DNA from: Microbulbifer thermotolerans | Lineage (GTDB): Bacteria; Pseudomonadota; Gammaproteobacteria; Pseudomonadales; Cellvibrionaceae | Direction: 5' to 3' | DNA length: 64,000 nucleotides | NCBI RefSeq assembly: GCF_900112305.1 | Contig: NZ_FOKT01000002.1 | Span: 248,001 to 312,000, forward strand | Shown: piece by piece, positions 27,603-37,109 of the stretch | How the letters are laid out: every line of letters starts with the position of its first letter | How positions within the stretch are numbered: the stretch's first letter is position 1 | The notes under the pieces: generated by a model | Told to the model about the DNA's origin: nothing | The model's database searches: none | The model's input: the letters and a program-made list of their open reading frames with translations, nothing else | Translations under genes and position numbers: made by a program

Positions 27603-28709
27603 TCAAGTATCCAAGGCAACTTCGCGCTTTAGCGAAGACAGTTCGGCAATATGCAGCGTTGAGGTCGGGAAGGCGCAAGAAGCCCCGTGACCTTCAATAA
27701 TCTTTAATATTGTTAATAGGACGTCCTGCTTTATCTCGTGATATCGTACCCAATCGGTGGTTTTGGTGAAGGTATAGATAAAAAAGTCCAGCGATGACGG
27801 AGCAAACGAATTGAAATTGACAATCAACGTTTGATTAGTATCGATTTCAGGATGCTGCTGCAGCATTGCTTTCACGTCGGCGATAATGGCCGGCATCAGA
27901 GGCGCATCCTCATAGCGGATGCCAATGGTCTCGTATATGCGCCGATTCAACATACGCGAGGGGTTTTCCACCGCAATCTGGGTGAAAACACCATTGGGGA
28001 TATAGAGGGGCCGTTTGTCGAACGTGCGGATACGGGTGAGACGCCAGCCGATATCCTCAACCACACCCTCAATTTCCTTGTCCGGCGAACGGACCCAATC
28101 GCCGACGGCAAACGGGCGATCCAAATAGATCATCAAACCGCCAAAAAAATTAGCCAGTAAATCCTTGGCCGCAAAACCCACCGCGAGTCCACCGATACCG
28201 CCAAAAGCCAGGACACCACTGATGCTGTAGCCAAGGAATTGCATAATCACCATCGCGGCGGTAATCACGATTGAGGCGCGCACCAACTTGCCCACTGCCC
28301 GCACTGTGGTCGCGTCCATGGGTTTACCCATATAACGGGGATCGCGAAGATTGTGTTCCACATTGCGCGAGAATCGCCAGGCGAACCAGGCCAACACCAG
28401 TATTAGGCCAATCTCCCGCGCCGGCACCGCGAGGGAAAAAATTTCCGCCCCTGTCACTACACCGGCTCTGTTGGCAGCCACGCTGAGGCCGAGCAGCCAG
28501 ATCAACACCGACCCAGGAGGCATCAAAGCGCCGACCAAAGCATCGTCCCAAGGGTTTACAGTCCGCTCCGCCCGCTCGGCGAGCCGGTGAACAAAGCGGC
28601 CCAATAACCAGGAGGACAGGGCCGTTACCAGAACGATCAAAAAAATGGACAAAATCCAGAAGCGATTGTCCCCAATCCAGGACAACATGAGTTCTTTAGC
28701 TGATTCCAC
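27603..28709 (-). CDS. MscS-family mechanosensitive channel
   Basis: Inner-membrane channel that opens under tension to release solutes. Helices lie at about residues 17-38, 62-83, 93-112, 137-160 and the pore helix around 165-190 (GISGVLAFGGIGGLAVGFAAKDLLANFFGG), the TM3 pattern of the family. A cytoplasmic beta-domain follows (FAVGDWVRSPDKEIEGVVEDIGWR). I take GTG 28709, nine bases behind GGGAG, giving 368 residues. A TTG at 28718 touches the ribosome site, and an ATG at 28688 is also possible. The five-helix size resembles YnaI/MSCS-like forms rather than the short MscS. Confidence 0.88.
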   Translation of the reverse strand: MESAKELMLSWIGDNRFWILSIFLIVLVTALSSWLLGRFVHRLAERAERTVNPWDDALVGALMPPGSVLIWLLGLSVAANRAGVVTGAEIFSLAVPAREIGLILVLAWFAWRFSRNVEHNLRDPRYMGKPMDATTVRAVGKLVRASIVITAAMVIMQFLGYSISGVLAFGGIGGLAVGFAAKDLLANFFGGLMIYLDRPFAVGDWVRSPDKEIEGVVEDIGWRLTRIRTFDKRPLYIPNGVFTQIAVENPSRMLNRRIYETIGIRYEDAPLMPAIIADVKAMLQQHPEIDTNQTLIVNFNSFAPSSLDFFIYTFTKTTDWVRYHEIKQDVLLTILKIIEGHGASCAFPTSTLHIAELSSLKREVALDT

Positions 28710-28852
28710 GAAATACAACTCCCGCTACACGCTGTTTATCGCTATATCTTACCCCGCCCGGACGGCTCTCTATAGCCACCCCTTCACGCTCAGTGGGCAG
28801 CTTCATCTTTGTTGCCGATACTTCACAAAGCGGCAACCCGGCCTCGAGCCCC

Positions 28853-29857
28853 CTACATCCAGGACGCCAGCCAATCACGTGTTTTATGCCAGCGCTCACA
28901 GGATTTCAGCTCCCGCCAGGACTGAATCACCGGTCTACCTCGCATTATTTTCAACCGCTCGCTGGATTCGCGGCGGGGAGAATAGCCGTCCAGCGTCTCG
29001 AGTATTTCAATAACCCCGGCACGGCAGTTGCAGACAACCCCCATATCACACCCGGCTTCCAAAGCCGCTCGAATCCTGTCTGCGTACCCTCCCGCGATAG
29101 CCGCGCCGCCCATGGAAAGGTCATCACTGAAGATAACGCCACTGAAACCGAGTTGCCCGCGCAACGCCTGCTGGAGCCAGACCGGGGAAAATCCCACCGG
29201 CCGGCGGTCCACCTGAACAAAGCGGATGTGGGCGGGCATGATCGCATCCAGCTCCCCTGCCTCTATACAGTCAATAAAGGGCTGCGCATCAGTCGCCATA
29301 ATTTCCTGCAGCGGGCGCCCGTCCTCGGGCAGCTCCTCATGACTGTCCTCGATCACATGGCCATGACCGGGAAAGTGCTTACCGGTGGTCGCCATGCCGG
29401 CCTCCCGCATTCCCCGCATAAAAGGCCGCACCTGCTCGGCCAGGCGTCTAGGGTCGGCGCAAAAGCTGCGATCCCCAATGACGCGGCTGCGATGATCGTC
29501 CGCGTCCAGCACTGGGGCAAAGCTGAAATCCAAGCCAACCGCCAACAGTTCCGCCGCCAACAACCAACCGACGTCCTGTAACTGGCCGCTATCTGCGCGA
29601 CCACACAGCGCTTGCATGGATGGCAGCCGGGTAAATTCATTACGGAAACGCTGCACCCTGCCACCTTCCTGGTCCACTGCCAACAAGATTTCGGGACGCA
29701 CCTCGCGAATCGCCGCAACCAATTCTTCCAGCTGGACTCTATCGCGGTAGTTACGCGCAAAAAAAATCAATCCACCTACCAGCGGGTGCCGCAGTAACTC
29801 GCAATCTTGCCCAGTCAACTCCAGCCCCTCGATATCGATCATTACCGGGCCGATCAT
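28853..29857 (-). CDS. nagZ: Beta-N-acetylhexosaminidase
   Basis: Cytoplasmic glycoside hydrolase family 3 enzyme that removes N-acetylglucosamine from anhydromuropeptides during cell-wall recycling. The signature KHFPGHG is at residues 160-166, the mobile-loop DSH at 171-173, and the likely nucleophile Asp in VIFSDDLSMGGA near 244. The 334 residues match the NagZ length. It lies between the MscS gene and psrA, all on the minus strand; nagZ-psrA order matches Pseudomonas as I recall. In species with AmpC, NagZ products drive its induction, but no ampC or ampR is in the window. Confidence 0.95.
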   Translation of the reverse strand: MIGPVMIDIEGLELTGQDCELLRHPLVGGLIFFARNYRDRVQLEELVAAIREVRPEILLAVDQEGGRVQRFRNEFTRLPSMQALCGRADSGQLQDVGWLLAAELLAVGLDFSFAPVLDADDHRSRVIGDRSFCADPRRLAEQVRPFMRGMREAGMATTGKHFPGHGHVIEDSHEELPEDGRPLQEIMATDAQPFIDCIEAGELDAIMPAHIRFVQVDRRPVGFSPVWLQQALRGQLGFSGVIFSDDLSMGGAAIAGGYADRIRAALEAGCDMGVVCNCRAGVIEILETLDGYSPRRESSERLKIMRGRPVIQSWRELKSCERWHKTRDWLASWM

Positions 29858-30026
29858 GGAATATCCTCTTCGTTAAATGTGAACGACACAGCAGGGGGCA
29901 GCCAGACACCAGGTAAATCCGCGCGATTGCACCCTTTTCTGACGCTACTGTTGTGGGGTGCGCTTCTATCCCCCCCTTCACGCTCCACTCCCTTCCCGCT
30001 GAGTCAGATAGTATTGCAATGGCGTC

Positions 30027-30656
30027 CTAGCCGTTGACCTTAAGCATGGCCGATGCCGCGGGTACCAAGCGTTCCAGCGTCTCCTGGAGACTGCTCTCCG
30101 CCCCGAAATCCTCCCTCAGGATAGCCTCGATGGCATCAAAGCTCGACAAAGTAAAAATAGTGGCCCCAAGCATAAAATAGAGGCGCCAGTAAAAGGTCAC
30201 CGGGTCCAATCCAGGCAGCGCCTGGGCCAGGAGACCGGCGAAACGCCGGTAGCTATCGCCATAACGGGACACGATAAAACGGCGCAGATGTCCCTGATAC
30301 TGGGTATAGGCCAGCCCGAGCAAGCGCATAAACCGCTGCGGATCCCTGCCCCGCTTCACCAGGCTGCCTATGGCCACTTGGTAAATACTCGACAGAAGAT
30401 CCTCCACAGTAAGCGGCTCTCCGGTAGCGACACGCCTGTCCAATTCGACAGCCAGAGCTTGGGTGAAAGGTGTTAAAAACCGCTCGAATACCGCTTGTAT
30501 CAGTTCTTTTTTAGACCCGAAGTGATAATTAACCGCAGCGAGATTGACACCGGCTGTACTGGTAATGGTGCGTAGTGATGTCTCGGTAAACCCACGTTCG
30601 GCGAAAAGTATCTCCGCCGCATCCAGGATCCGGCTAACGGTATCCGTCTGACTCAT
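30027..30656 (-). CDS. psrA: TetR-family regulator PsrA
   Basis: Predicted fatty-acid-responsive repressor. The N-terminal helix-turn-helix (TSLRTITSTAGVNLAAVNYH, then FGSKKELIQAVF) is close to Pseudomonas PsrA, which senses long-chain fatty acids and controls beta-oxidation genes and itself. The 209 residues are slightly shorter than Pseudomonas PsrA. A box of the PsrA type lies 21 bases upstream of the ATG, supporting autorepression. Neighbours nagZ and lexA match the Pseudomonas order. No fatty-acid oxidation genes are present in this window. Confidence 0.85.
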   Translation of the reverse strand: MSQTDTVSRILDAAEILFAERGFTETSLRTITSTAGVNLAAVNYHFGSKKELIQAVFERFLTPFTQALAVELDRRVATGEPLTVEDLLSSIYQVAIGSLVKRGRDPQRFMRLLGLAYTQYQGHLRRFIVSRYGDSYRRFAGLLAQALPGLDPVTFYWRLYFMLGATIFTLSSFDAIEAILREDFGAESSLQETLERLVPAASAMLKVNG

Positions 30657-30676
30657 GCCTGTTTAAACCATCATTT

Positions 30677-30690
30677 AAAACAACTGTTTG
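30677..30690. promoter_or_regulatory. PsrA-type operator upstream of psrA
   Basis: AAAAC-AACT-GTTTG fits the PsrA recognition pattern (G/C)AAAC-N2-4-GTTT(G/C) except for its first base. It sits between psrA and the divergent small gene at 30787, so it could act on both. A separate GTTTAAAC palindrome lies at 30661-30668, next to the psrA start. Confidence 0.65.
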
Positions 30691-30786
30691 GTTTTGCCAG
30701 ATTAGCATATTCCTGCTTGGATGGCGCCTTGTTGCCACGGGTGAACCGACCCTAGATTGAAAGGAAAGCAACTGGGAGAAGCAGCC

Positions 30787-31095
30787 ATGGCACATCCTAA
30801 ACCCGATATTGGCGATTGGTACGAAGATATCGACAGCGGCGAGTTATTCGAGGTGGTGGCCATCGACGAAGTACACGGGACCGTGGAAGTACAGTACCTG
30901 GATGGCGCCGTCGGCGAGTTCGAGCGGGACCACTGGCCGGCTTTGCCGATCGTCGACGCTGAACCGCCTGAAGATGCCAATATCGCCTTTGGCACCACCG
31001 CTCATGAACAGGACGCAAATACGGTGGAACCAGCCAACCCGCTGGATACCCTGGAAGGCGAGAGCTTTACGGGAACTGACGAGCCTGATCACTGA
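30787..31095 (+). CDS. Small acidic conserved protein (DUF6763-like)
   Basis: 102 residues, strongly acidic. The N-terminal half reads MAHPKPDIGDWYEDIDSGEL then a beta-rich segment (FEVVAIDEVHGTVEVQYLDG) like a small barrel; the last 45 residues are low-complexity Glu/Asp/Thr. The pattern recalls DUF6763, a family I associate with Pseudomonas and Marinobacter. ATG 30787 follows GGGAG by about eight bases; an earlier in-frame ATG at 30757 has no such site. It diverges from psrA and may share its operator. Function unknown. Confidence 0.7.
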   Translation: MAHPKPDIGDWYEDIDSGELFEVVAIDEVHGTVEVQYLDGAVGEFERDHWPALPIVDAEPPEDANIAFGTTAHEQDANTVEPANPLDTLEGESFTGTDEPDH

Positions 31096-31131
31096 CATCA
31101 CCCGCCATCCAGCAAGCTGGCCACAGCGGAT

Positions 31132-31770
31132 TTATTCCCGTTCTTTGATGTGCTCGATAATCAACTCGGCAGCCTCATCGACGGTATCCACAATTTTGAA
31201 TAAGTCGAGGTCCGAAGAATCGATACACGCCCTCTCCAAAACTGTATCCACCAACCAATCCCGCAACCCAGACCAATAGCGCTTGCCCACCAGTACAATG
31301 GGAAAACGGCGCACTTTTTGGGTCTGTACCAAAGTCAAAATCTCGAATAGTTCATCCAGAGTCCCGTAGCCACCCGGCAAACCGACAAAGCCCACCGCAT
31401 GCTTGACAAACATGAATTTTCGCACGAAAAAATAGCGAAAATGTAAACTGATGTCCTGATAAGGATTGGCTTTCTGCTCGAAGGGTAATTCTATATTGAG
31501 GCCTATGGAGGTTCCTGGCTGCGGATAAGCGCCGCGATTACAGGCCTCCATGGCCCCAGGACCACCGCCGGTTATCACCGGGATACCCTCAGCGGCCAGC
31601 AATTCCCCCAGCCGTACGCCCTGCTTGTATTCAGGGCTGTCTTCCGCAAAACGGGCGCTGCCGAACACGGTGACGGCACCGCTCAGAGCAATCAGGCGCT
31701 CTATGCCGTCCACCAATTCTGATTGAATACGCAACACACGCCACGCTTCGGGCATTTTCGCATCTAACAT
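31132..31770 (-). CDS. LOG-family (TIGR00730) Rossmann-fold protein
   Basis: 212-residue cytoplasmic protein with both LOG motifs: GGGPGAMEACNRGA near residue 68 and PGGYGTLDE near 128. LOG proteins are nucleotide 5'-monophosphate phosphoribohydrolases, often misannotated as lysine decarboxylases. The substrate here (AMP-type or other nucleotides) cannot be told. It diverges from lexA across a 159-base region with SOS boxes, and converges on the small acidic gene. Confidence 0.85.
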   Translation of the reverse strand: MLDAKMPEAWRVLRIQSELVDGIERLIALSGAVTVFGSARFAEDSPEYKQGVRLGELLAAEGIPVITGGGPGAMEACNRGAYPQPGTSIGLNIELPFEQKANPYQDISLHFRYFFVRKFMFVKHAVGFVGLPGGYGTLDELFEILTLVQTQKVRRFPIVLVGKRYWSGLRDWLVDTVLERACIDSSDLDLFKIVDTVDEAAELIIEHIKERE

Positions 31771-31858
31771 TATTGTGTTCCCTCATTGTCGCACTTATCG
31801 TCAGAATACATACTTTTCTTTGCATTTCCTTCTCAATGTAGCAGCTGCACCCCGAGGA

Positions 31859-31886
31859 TTGCACTGCTGTCAAATCTGTATATAAT
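31859..31886 (+). promoter_or_regulatory. lexA promoter
   Basis: TTGCAC (31859-31864) and a perfect TATAAT (31881-31886) are separated by 16 bases. The start would be near 31893, directly ahead of the SOS box at 31895, and the weaker box at 31876 covers the -10. This arrangement allows LexA to block its own promoter. Confidence 0.7.
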
Positions 31887-31891
31887 CCCAG
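31876..31891. promoter_or_regulatory. Second, weaker LexA box
   Basis: CTGTATATAATCCCAG has the CTGT half-site and most of the spacing of an SOS box but CCAG instead of ACAG on the right. It overlaps the lexA -10 element. E. coli lexA also has two boxes. Confidence 0.45.
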
Positions 31892-31894
31892 CAA

Positions 31895-31910
31895 CTGTAT
31901 AAAAATACAG
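31895..31910. promoter_or_regulatory. LexA (SOS) box
   Basis: CTGTATAAAAATACAG is a full CTGT-N8-ACAG site, placed 20 bases upstream of the lexA ATG and just past the predicted transcription start. It supports SOS autoregulation of lexA. Confidence 0.9.
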
Positions 31911-31929
31911 ACAAAGATCAGGTGATTCC

Positions 31930-32535
31930 ATGACAAACCTCACTGCACGCCAGGCCCAGGTACTTGAACTGATCAAGGTGTATCTGGAGGAAACAGGTTA
32001 CCCGCCCACGCGGGCAGAGATCGCCCAGGAACTGGGTTTTCGCTCTCCCAATGCTGCGGAGGAACACCTCAAGGCCCTGGCCCGCAAGGGCGCCATCGAA
32101 ATGGTGGCAGGCGCCTCCCGGGGTATCCGTATACCGGATCATCAGACAGGCCTCCCCATTGTCGGCCGCGTGGCGGCGGGCAATCCGATCCTGGCGGAGG
32201 AAAATATTGAGGATTATTGCGATCTGCCGGCAAATTTCTTTCACCCGCCAGCGGATTATCTGTTGAGGGTACACGGGATGAGCATGCGTGACGCAGGGAT
32301 CCTCGACGGCGACCTGCTCGCGGTCCAAAAAACTGACCAGGCTCGCAACGGCCAGATTGTGGTCGCCCGCATTGAAGACGAAGTGACTGTCAAACGCTTC
32401 CGCCGCAAAGGCAATCAGGCAACCGTTCAGTTACTTCCGGAAAACGAGGACTTTGAAGTAATACAGGTGGATATGCGGGACAAAAACTTTGCGATTGAAG
32501 GACTTGCGGTGGGCGTGATCCGCCAAAACCCGTAG
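31930..32535 (+). CDS. lexA: LexA repressor
   Basis: Master repressor of the SOS response, cleaved with help from RecA filaments. The 201 residues show an N-terminal winged helix ([20 protein letters not shown]), the Ala83-Gly84 cleavage bond (VAAGNP), catalytic Ser118 in HGMSMRD and Lys155 in VTVKRF. AGGTG lies five bases before the ATG. In Pseudomonas a sulA-type gene follows lexA; here none does. Confidence 0.97.
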   Translation: MTNLTARQAQVLELIKVYLEETGYPPTRAEIAQELGFRSPNAAEEHLKALARKGAIEMVAGASRGIRIPDHQTGLPIVGRVAAGNPILAEENIEDYCDLPANFFHPPADYLLRVHGMSMRDAGILDGDLLAVQKTDQARNGQIVVARIEDEVTVKRFRRKGNQATVQLLPENEDFEVIQVDMRDKNFAIEGLAVGVIRQNP

Positions 32536-32555
32536 ACGCGGAACATCTGATATTC

Positions 32556-32592
32556 AGGCCGAGTCTTTGCTTGCTAATCGATCGCTCGGCCT
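32556..32592 (+). terminator. Possible terminator after lexA
   Basis: AGGCCGAG (32556-32563) and CTCGGCCT (32585-32592) are a perfect 8-bp inverted repeat around a 21-base loop, followed by TTTGC. It lies 20 bases after the lexA stop. The loop is long and the T run short, so this is tentative. Confidence 0.45.
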
Positions 32593-32697
32593 TTGCAAAA
32601 CTTACGCGGGGGCATTGCTTGCGGGGGCCCGGAAGTAACTAGCCGGGCACGGAAAGACCACCCTCCTGCGCGCGACCGAACATTCCGCACCCATCAG

Positions 32698-32955
32698 TCA
32701 GTGTACCGTGTGATTAACCGGTACCGCTTCTTCCTCTTCCTCGAGATACTCAGCCCCCTGCTCCTCCATATACTGAACAGCCTCTATTCCAGCCTCCAGC
32801 ATTGCTCTCGCCACAGCGACTTTGTGTTCACGCAGGAATTCCAGACTTTCTGCCGAAAAATGGATGCGAACCAGCGGGTCCTCCCTGTGCCCGGCCCGGC
32901 GCAATGCCACATCGCCGTTGGCCAGTTCGACAATTTCAAAAGTTTCGGAGGACAT
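32698..32955 (-). CDS. Conserved hypothetical protein of the topA operon
   Basis: 85-residue acidic protein, probably cytoplasmic. Residues 1-35 are beta-rich (FEIVELANGDVALRRAG), 36-60 form a helix (SAESLEFLREHKVAVARAML), and the tail is a run of Glu (YLEEEEEAVP). I do not recognise a named domain. It ends the minus-strand series topA, DUF6586-like gene, this gene, 95 bases after its neighbour, with a TGTAGAGGGAGAAGTCC leader containing GGGAGA. A similar small gene lies near topA in Pseudomonas (from memory). Confidence 0.65.
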   Translation of the reverse strand: MSSETFEIVELANGDVALRRAGHREDPLVRIHFSAESLEFLREHKVAVARAMLEAGIEAVQYMEEQGAEYLEEEEEAVPVNHTVH

Positions 32956-33050
32956 GGACTTCTCCCTCTACATCGATTTCCACGCAGTGTAACACAGGGG
33001 CAATCATTCAGTGACAGGAAAAAGAAGGACAGGTCTGCGGTGAAATGGCG

Positions 33051-33542
33051 TTACCATTCCTCCGCCTGTGCGCGCTGGCGTTGCACCAGCTCCCCCAAAG
33101 CCCCGTGCCACTCCCACAGCAGGCTATCATTCAGCACCGGGGCGGCAGATGCCGAGATGTCTTGTACCGGTATCAGATTGTCGCCCTGGGGCCGGTCGCC
33201 GCATTTCTCTTGGGAGAAGTGCCACAACTGCCTCCAGGCCGCCTGCATCTGCGCCAACCAGCTGTTGCGATTGGCCAACAGCTCTTGGAGCTCCACCGCC
33301 TGGCTGCAGGTTTTACCCGCAGCCTGTGCACACTCGGCAAGTGTCTGGGCGGACTCCGGTTCGGTCATCAATTGCAGCTGAAATGCCAACTCGGCAAGAA
33401 ATGCGCGATAGGCGCGCCACAACTGCAGTACTACCGCCTCATACAACGCAGTGCGCGCCAGCGGAGCGGCGTTCTCAGTCTCCAACAGCAACGCAGCCTT
33501 GCGCAGCGACGAAGCCACAATCCCGGTATAAGGATTACTCAT
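33051..33542 (-). CDS. DUF6586-like helical protein
   Basis: 163 residues, almost entirely helical, rich in Ala, Leu and Gln, with no membrane segment or signal. It looks like the DUF6586 family found between lexA and topA in pseudomonads; function unknown. Its ATG overlaps the topA stop by four bases, so expression is tied to topoisomerase I. The C-terminus has a [20 protein letters not shown] helix. Confidence 0.7.
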   Translation of the reverse strand: MSNPYTGIVASSLRKAALLLETENAAPLARTALYEAVVLQLWRAYRAFLAELAFQLQLMTEPESAQTLAECAQAAGKTCSQAVELQELLANRNSWLAQMQAAWRQLWHFSQEKCGDRPQGDNLIPVQDISASAAPVLNDSLLWEWHGALGELVQRQRAQAEEW

Positions 33543-36208
33543 TTGCTTTTCGCCATCGCCTTTTTGCGCGCGGGCGCGCGCTTGGCTTTACCTGCGTCTA
33601 TCTGCCACTTGCCATCGCGGTAGAAGGCGCGCCATCCCGTGGCTTTGCCATTTTCTTCGGATTGCACATACTGCTCCTGGGTTTTGCGGCTGAAGCGCAC
33701 TACCGTATCGCGCCCTTCGTCATCTTCGACTGGCGCGGAAAACAGAAAGCTATACTTCGGATCTATCTCATCCTTGTGCGGCAGCAGTTCCTTTACCAGA
33801 GGCGCACGGGTCTCGCGGTTTTTCGGAAACTGACTGGCGGCCAAGAATAGACCGGTGGCGCCGTCACGCAAGATATAGTGGTCGTCCACCTTTTGACATG
33901 GAAGTTCCGGCATGGGTACCGGATCCATTTTCGGCGGCGCTGGCTGACCGTTTTTAAGCAGCTTGCGGGTGTTTTTGCAGGATTCATTGGTACAGCCAAA
34001 ATACTTGCCAAAACGGCCGGATTTCAACTGCATATCCGAACCGCACTTATCGCACTCAATGACGGGGCCATCGTAGCCCTTGATTTTGAATGTGCCCTGC
34101 TCAACTTCATAGCCGGGGCAGTCCGGGTTGTTGCCGCAGATATGCAGCTTGCGGTGCTCGTCCAACAGATAGCTGTCCATGGCGGTACCGCACTTGGGAC
34201 ACCGGCGCTTTTCACGCAACAGACGGGATTCGGCCTCTTCATCCTTGTCCGCATCCACCGCCTCGTCACCGGGCACTAGGTTCATGGTGTTCGTGCAACG
34301 CTCCTTGGGCGGCAATGCATAGCCGGAACAGCCGAGAAATACCCCGGTGGAGCCAGTTCGAATCTGCATGTGGCGGCCGCATTTGCTGCACTCAATATCT
34401 GTGTCTGTTGGCGTGTTGCGGCGCATTCCTCCCTCTGCCGCCTGGGCTTTTTCCAGCCGTGCGGAGAAATCCTGGTAAAAGTCGTCGAGCAACTCCTTCC
34501 ACCCCTTCTCGCCCTCTGCGACAGCGTCCAGAGATTCTTCCAGGTTGGCGGTGAAGCCGTAATCCATCAGATTCTGGAAGCTTTCGTTCAGCCGGTCGGT
34601 GACTATGTCCCCCATCTTTTCAGCGTAGAAGCGGCGGTTCTCCAAGCGTACATAGCCTCGCTCCTGGATTGTGGAAATGATGGATGCGTAGGTGGAAGGA
34701 CGGCCGATACCGCGCTTTTCCAGCTCTTTTACCAACGCCGCCTCACTGTATCGCGCCGGCGGTTTTGTAAAGTGCTGTTTTGGATCCAGCTTTTTCAGCG
34801 CCAGCTTTTCGCCAACTTTTACGTCCGGCAACACCAGATCTTCATCTTTCTTGCCAGCCGGTGGTGCCACTTTCATAAAGCCGTCGAAGCGGATCACTCG
34901 ACCGCGAGCGCGAAGCTCAAAGTCCCCGGCACTGACCACGATCGACGTGGAGGTGAACTGGGCTGGGGTCATTTGGCAAGCCACGAACTGCTGCCAGATC
35001 AAGTTGTATAGCCGCTCGGCATCCCGTTCCATGCCAGGCAGCATATTCGGCTGCACACGCACATCCGACGGCCGTATCGCCTCGTGCGCTTCCTGAGCCC
35101 CCTCCTTGCTGCTGTATACATTGGGGCGCTCCGGCAGATATCTGTCACCGTACTGCTCGCCAATAAACTCGCGAACGGATTCCACCGCCTCTGCACTCAG
35201 ATTCGTGGAATCGGTACGCATATAGGTGATGTGGCCCGCCTCGTAGAGGCGCTGCGCCAACATCATGGTTTTCTTGACACTGAACCCCAGGCGGTTACTG
35301 GCCATTTGCTGCAGTGTGGAGGTAATAAAGGGTGCCGAAGGCTTGGAGCTGGTCGGCTTGTCGTCCCTTGCGCTGACGACGAAGTCACTGGCCTGCAGGG
35401 CCTGGGCCGCAGCGCTAGCCTGAGCCTCATTGGTCGGACGGAAATTTTCCCCGGCCTGCTTTTTTACCTCCAGGCGGAGCGCTTCTGCCCGAGCGGTCTC
35501 TGTGTCGGCGTTAATTGTCCAGTATTCTTCCGGAACAAATGCGCGGATCTCGCGTTCGCGCTCCACCACCAAACGCACCGCCACTGACTGCACCCGCCCG
35601 GCGGAGAGACCGCGGGCAACCTTCTCCCACAGAAGCGGCGATACCATGTAGCCGACAATGCGGTCCAAAAAGCGCCGCGCCTGCTGAGCGTTTACACGGT
35701 TCATATTCAGGCGGCCCGGATCCTGGAAGGCCTCCCGGATCGCAGATTTGGTAATCTCGTTGAACACCACTCGGCGATACCGTTCGTCATCGCCGCCGAT
35801 GGCTTCGCGCAGATGCCAGGCAATGGCCTCTCCCTCGCGGTCCAAGTCCGTGGCCAGGTAGATGTGATCCGCCTCAGCGGCAAGCTTGCGCAATTCAGTG
35901 ACCACCTTTTCCTTGCCGGGCAAGATTTCATAGTGGGCTGCCCAGTTGTGGTCCGGGTCTATGCCCATGCGCTTAATCAGTTGCTCGCGGTTTTTCTTGC
36001 GCTTGTAGGCCTCCTTGGCCTCGGGGGAGAGTTTGCGCGTCTCCGCAGCCCGGCGAGCGCGCTCCTTGGGATCCACCGCCTGCTTCCCACCGCTGGGTAA
36101 ATCGCGAATATGGCCGACGCTGGACTTAACCACGAAGTCCTTGCCGAGGTATTTGTTGATGGTTTTCGCTTTGGCCGGTGATTCGACAATGACCAGTGAT
36201 TTACCCAT
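33539..36208 (-). CDS. topA: DNA topoisomerase I
   Basis: Relaxes negative supercoils by nicking one strand. The 889 residues begin with the Toprim domain ([20 protein letters not shown]); the catalytic tyrosine is Tyr329 in ITYMRTDST. The C-terminus has zinc-ribbon Cys clusters ([24 protein letters not shown]). A Lys/Arg-rich tail ([16 protein letters not shown]) probably binds DNA or polymerase. First gene of a three-gene unit. Confidence 0.97.
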   Translation of the reverse strand: MGKSLVIVESPAKAKTINKYLGKDFVVKSSVGHIRDLPSGGKQAVDPKERARRAAETRKLSPEAKEAYKRKKNREQLIKRMGIDPDHNWAAHYEILPGKEKVVTELRKLAAEADHIYLATDLDREGEAIAWHLREAIGGDDERYRRVVFNEITKSAIREAFQDPGRLNMNRVNAQQARRFLDRIVGYMVSPLLWEKVARGLSAGRVQSVAVRLVVEREREIRAFVPEEYWTINADTETARAEALRLEVKKQAGENFRPTNEAQASAAAQALQASDFVVSARDDKPTSSKPSAPFITSTLQQMASNRLGFSVKKTMMLAQRLYEAGHITYMRTDSTNLSAEAVESVREFIGEQYGDRYLPERPNVYSSKEGAQEAHEAIRPSDVRVQPNMLPGMERDAERLYNLIWQQFVACQMTPAQFTSTSIVVSAGDFELRARGRVIRFDGFMKVAPPAGKKDEDLVLPDVKVGEKLALKKLDPKQHFTKPPARYSEAALVKELEKRGIGRPSTYASIISTIQERGYVRLENRRFYAEKMGDIVTDRLNESFQNLMDYGFTANLEESLDAVAEGEKGWKELLDDFYQDFSARLEKAQAAEGGMRRNTPTDTDIECSKCGRHMQIRTGSTGVFLGCSGYALPPKERCTNTMNLVPGDEAVDADKDEEAESRLLREKRRCPKCGTAMDSYLLDEHRKLHICGNNPDCPGYEVEQGTFKIKGYDGPVIECDKCGSDMQLKSGRFGKYFGCTNESCKNTRKLLKNGQPAPPKMDPVPMPELPCQKVDDHYILRDGATGLFLAASQFPKNRETRAPLVKELLPHKDEIDPKYSFLFSAPVEDDEGRDTVVRFSRKTQEQYVQSEENGKATGWRAFYRDGKWQIDAGKAKRAPARKKAMAKSK

Positions 36209-36438
36209 AAGCTCTTGATTTCAAATAGAAAATTTACTGCCTTCCGCCACCCGTCCCCCAGTTGGGGGCCACCAGCGTTGCGCGAATATATAAGCTCCGC
36301 TCCTTGTGCGGTCAAGCGAGTAAAACAAAATCTTTAAACAGAGGTTACAATTTGTGCACTCGCCCACATGGCAAGAATCGCTTCAAATAGCGGCATATTT
36401 GCAACAATTCAAGGCAATTCCGATAGGATTAAAACCGA

Positions 36439-36966
36439 TTAAGCATCCCCTGGTTGCGCTGGGGCGGCTTGCCGTATCGCTTCCTCTATTGGCGGACGGA
36501 ATTCCGCGAGCGCCGCTTCCAGCGCATGAAAGCCTGCGTCACCGCTGGATTCCCGCCACTGTATACCCAATCCGTTTTCCTGCGCGATTACGGCACAGGC
36601 GTCCTCCGGTAAGTTTTTTAGCATTTGGCGAAGCGGCTCCCAGGCCGATTTCGGTGCCGCAGGCCGGCCATTCCGCCAGTCCCAGCGGCCGGCAAAATGC
36701 AATTCATGCTCGACTCGCTGCAACTCCAATATCCAGCCCAATTGCAACCGGCGTCCATCTCCCCAGCGGCTGCTGTAAACCGCAGCTGTCCCCTGCCCCA
36801 ACGCCGCTGGCAGTGCCTGCATTTGCACCGCGAGTCCGCTGGCAGCGGCCCGAGCACGCATCGCGGCAAGACGCCGGTCGCGTGCGCTCGGTTTCATCCA
36901 CATCACCGGCCCCACGACAAGGGCAAGCACAAATAATAGGATGAGCAAAGGAAGCCAGCCGGCCAT
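36439..36966 (-). CDS. Membrane-anchored hypothetical protein
   Basis: 175 residues: one N-terminal helix (about 3-24, ending WMKPSARDRR) then a soluble region of about 150 residues, probably cytoplasmic, with several Trp (WILELQRVEHEL, WDWRNG). I do not recognise a named domain; a similar gene follows topA in Pseudomonas as I recall. ATG 36966 lies five bases behind AAGGAG. The C-terminus is Ala/Pro-rich. A 230-base gap without another gene separates it from topA on the same strand. Confidence 0.65.
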   Translation of the reverse strand: MAGWLPLLILLFVLALVVGPVMWMKPSARDRRLAAMRARAAASGLAVQMQALPAALGQGTAAVYSSRWGDGRRLQLGWILELQRVEHELHFAGRWDWRNGRPAAPKSAWEPLRQMLKNLPEDACAVIAQENGLGIQWRESSGDAGFHALEAALAEFRPPIEEAIRQAAPAQPGDA

Positions 36967-37109
36967 AATCACTCCTTGTCAGCGCGAATTGACGCCTATT
37001 TTGCGATGCGCCGCGCTATTTATGTCAACCGGTTTTTTTACAGTAGACTTAGGGAACAACCGCATCTAGACAGCAAAAACTTGAAATAATAGGAAGGAGC
37101 GGAGGACTT

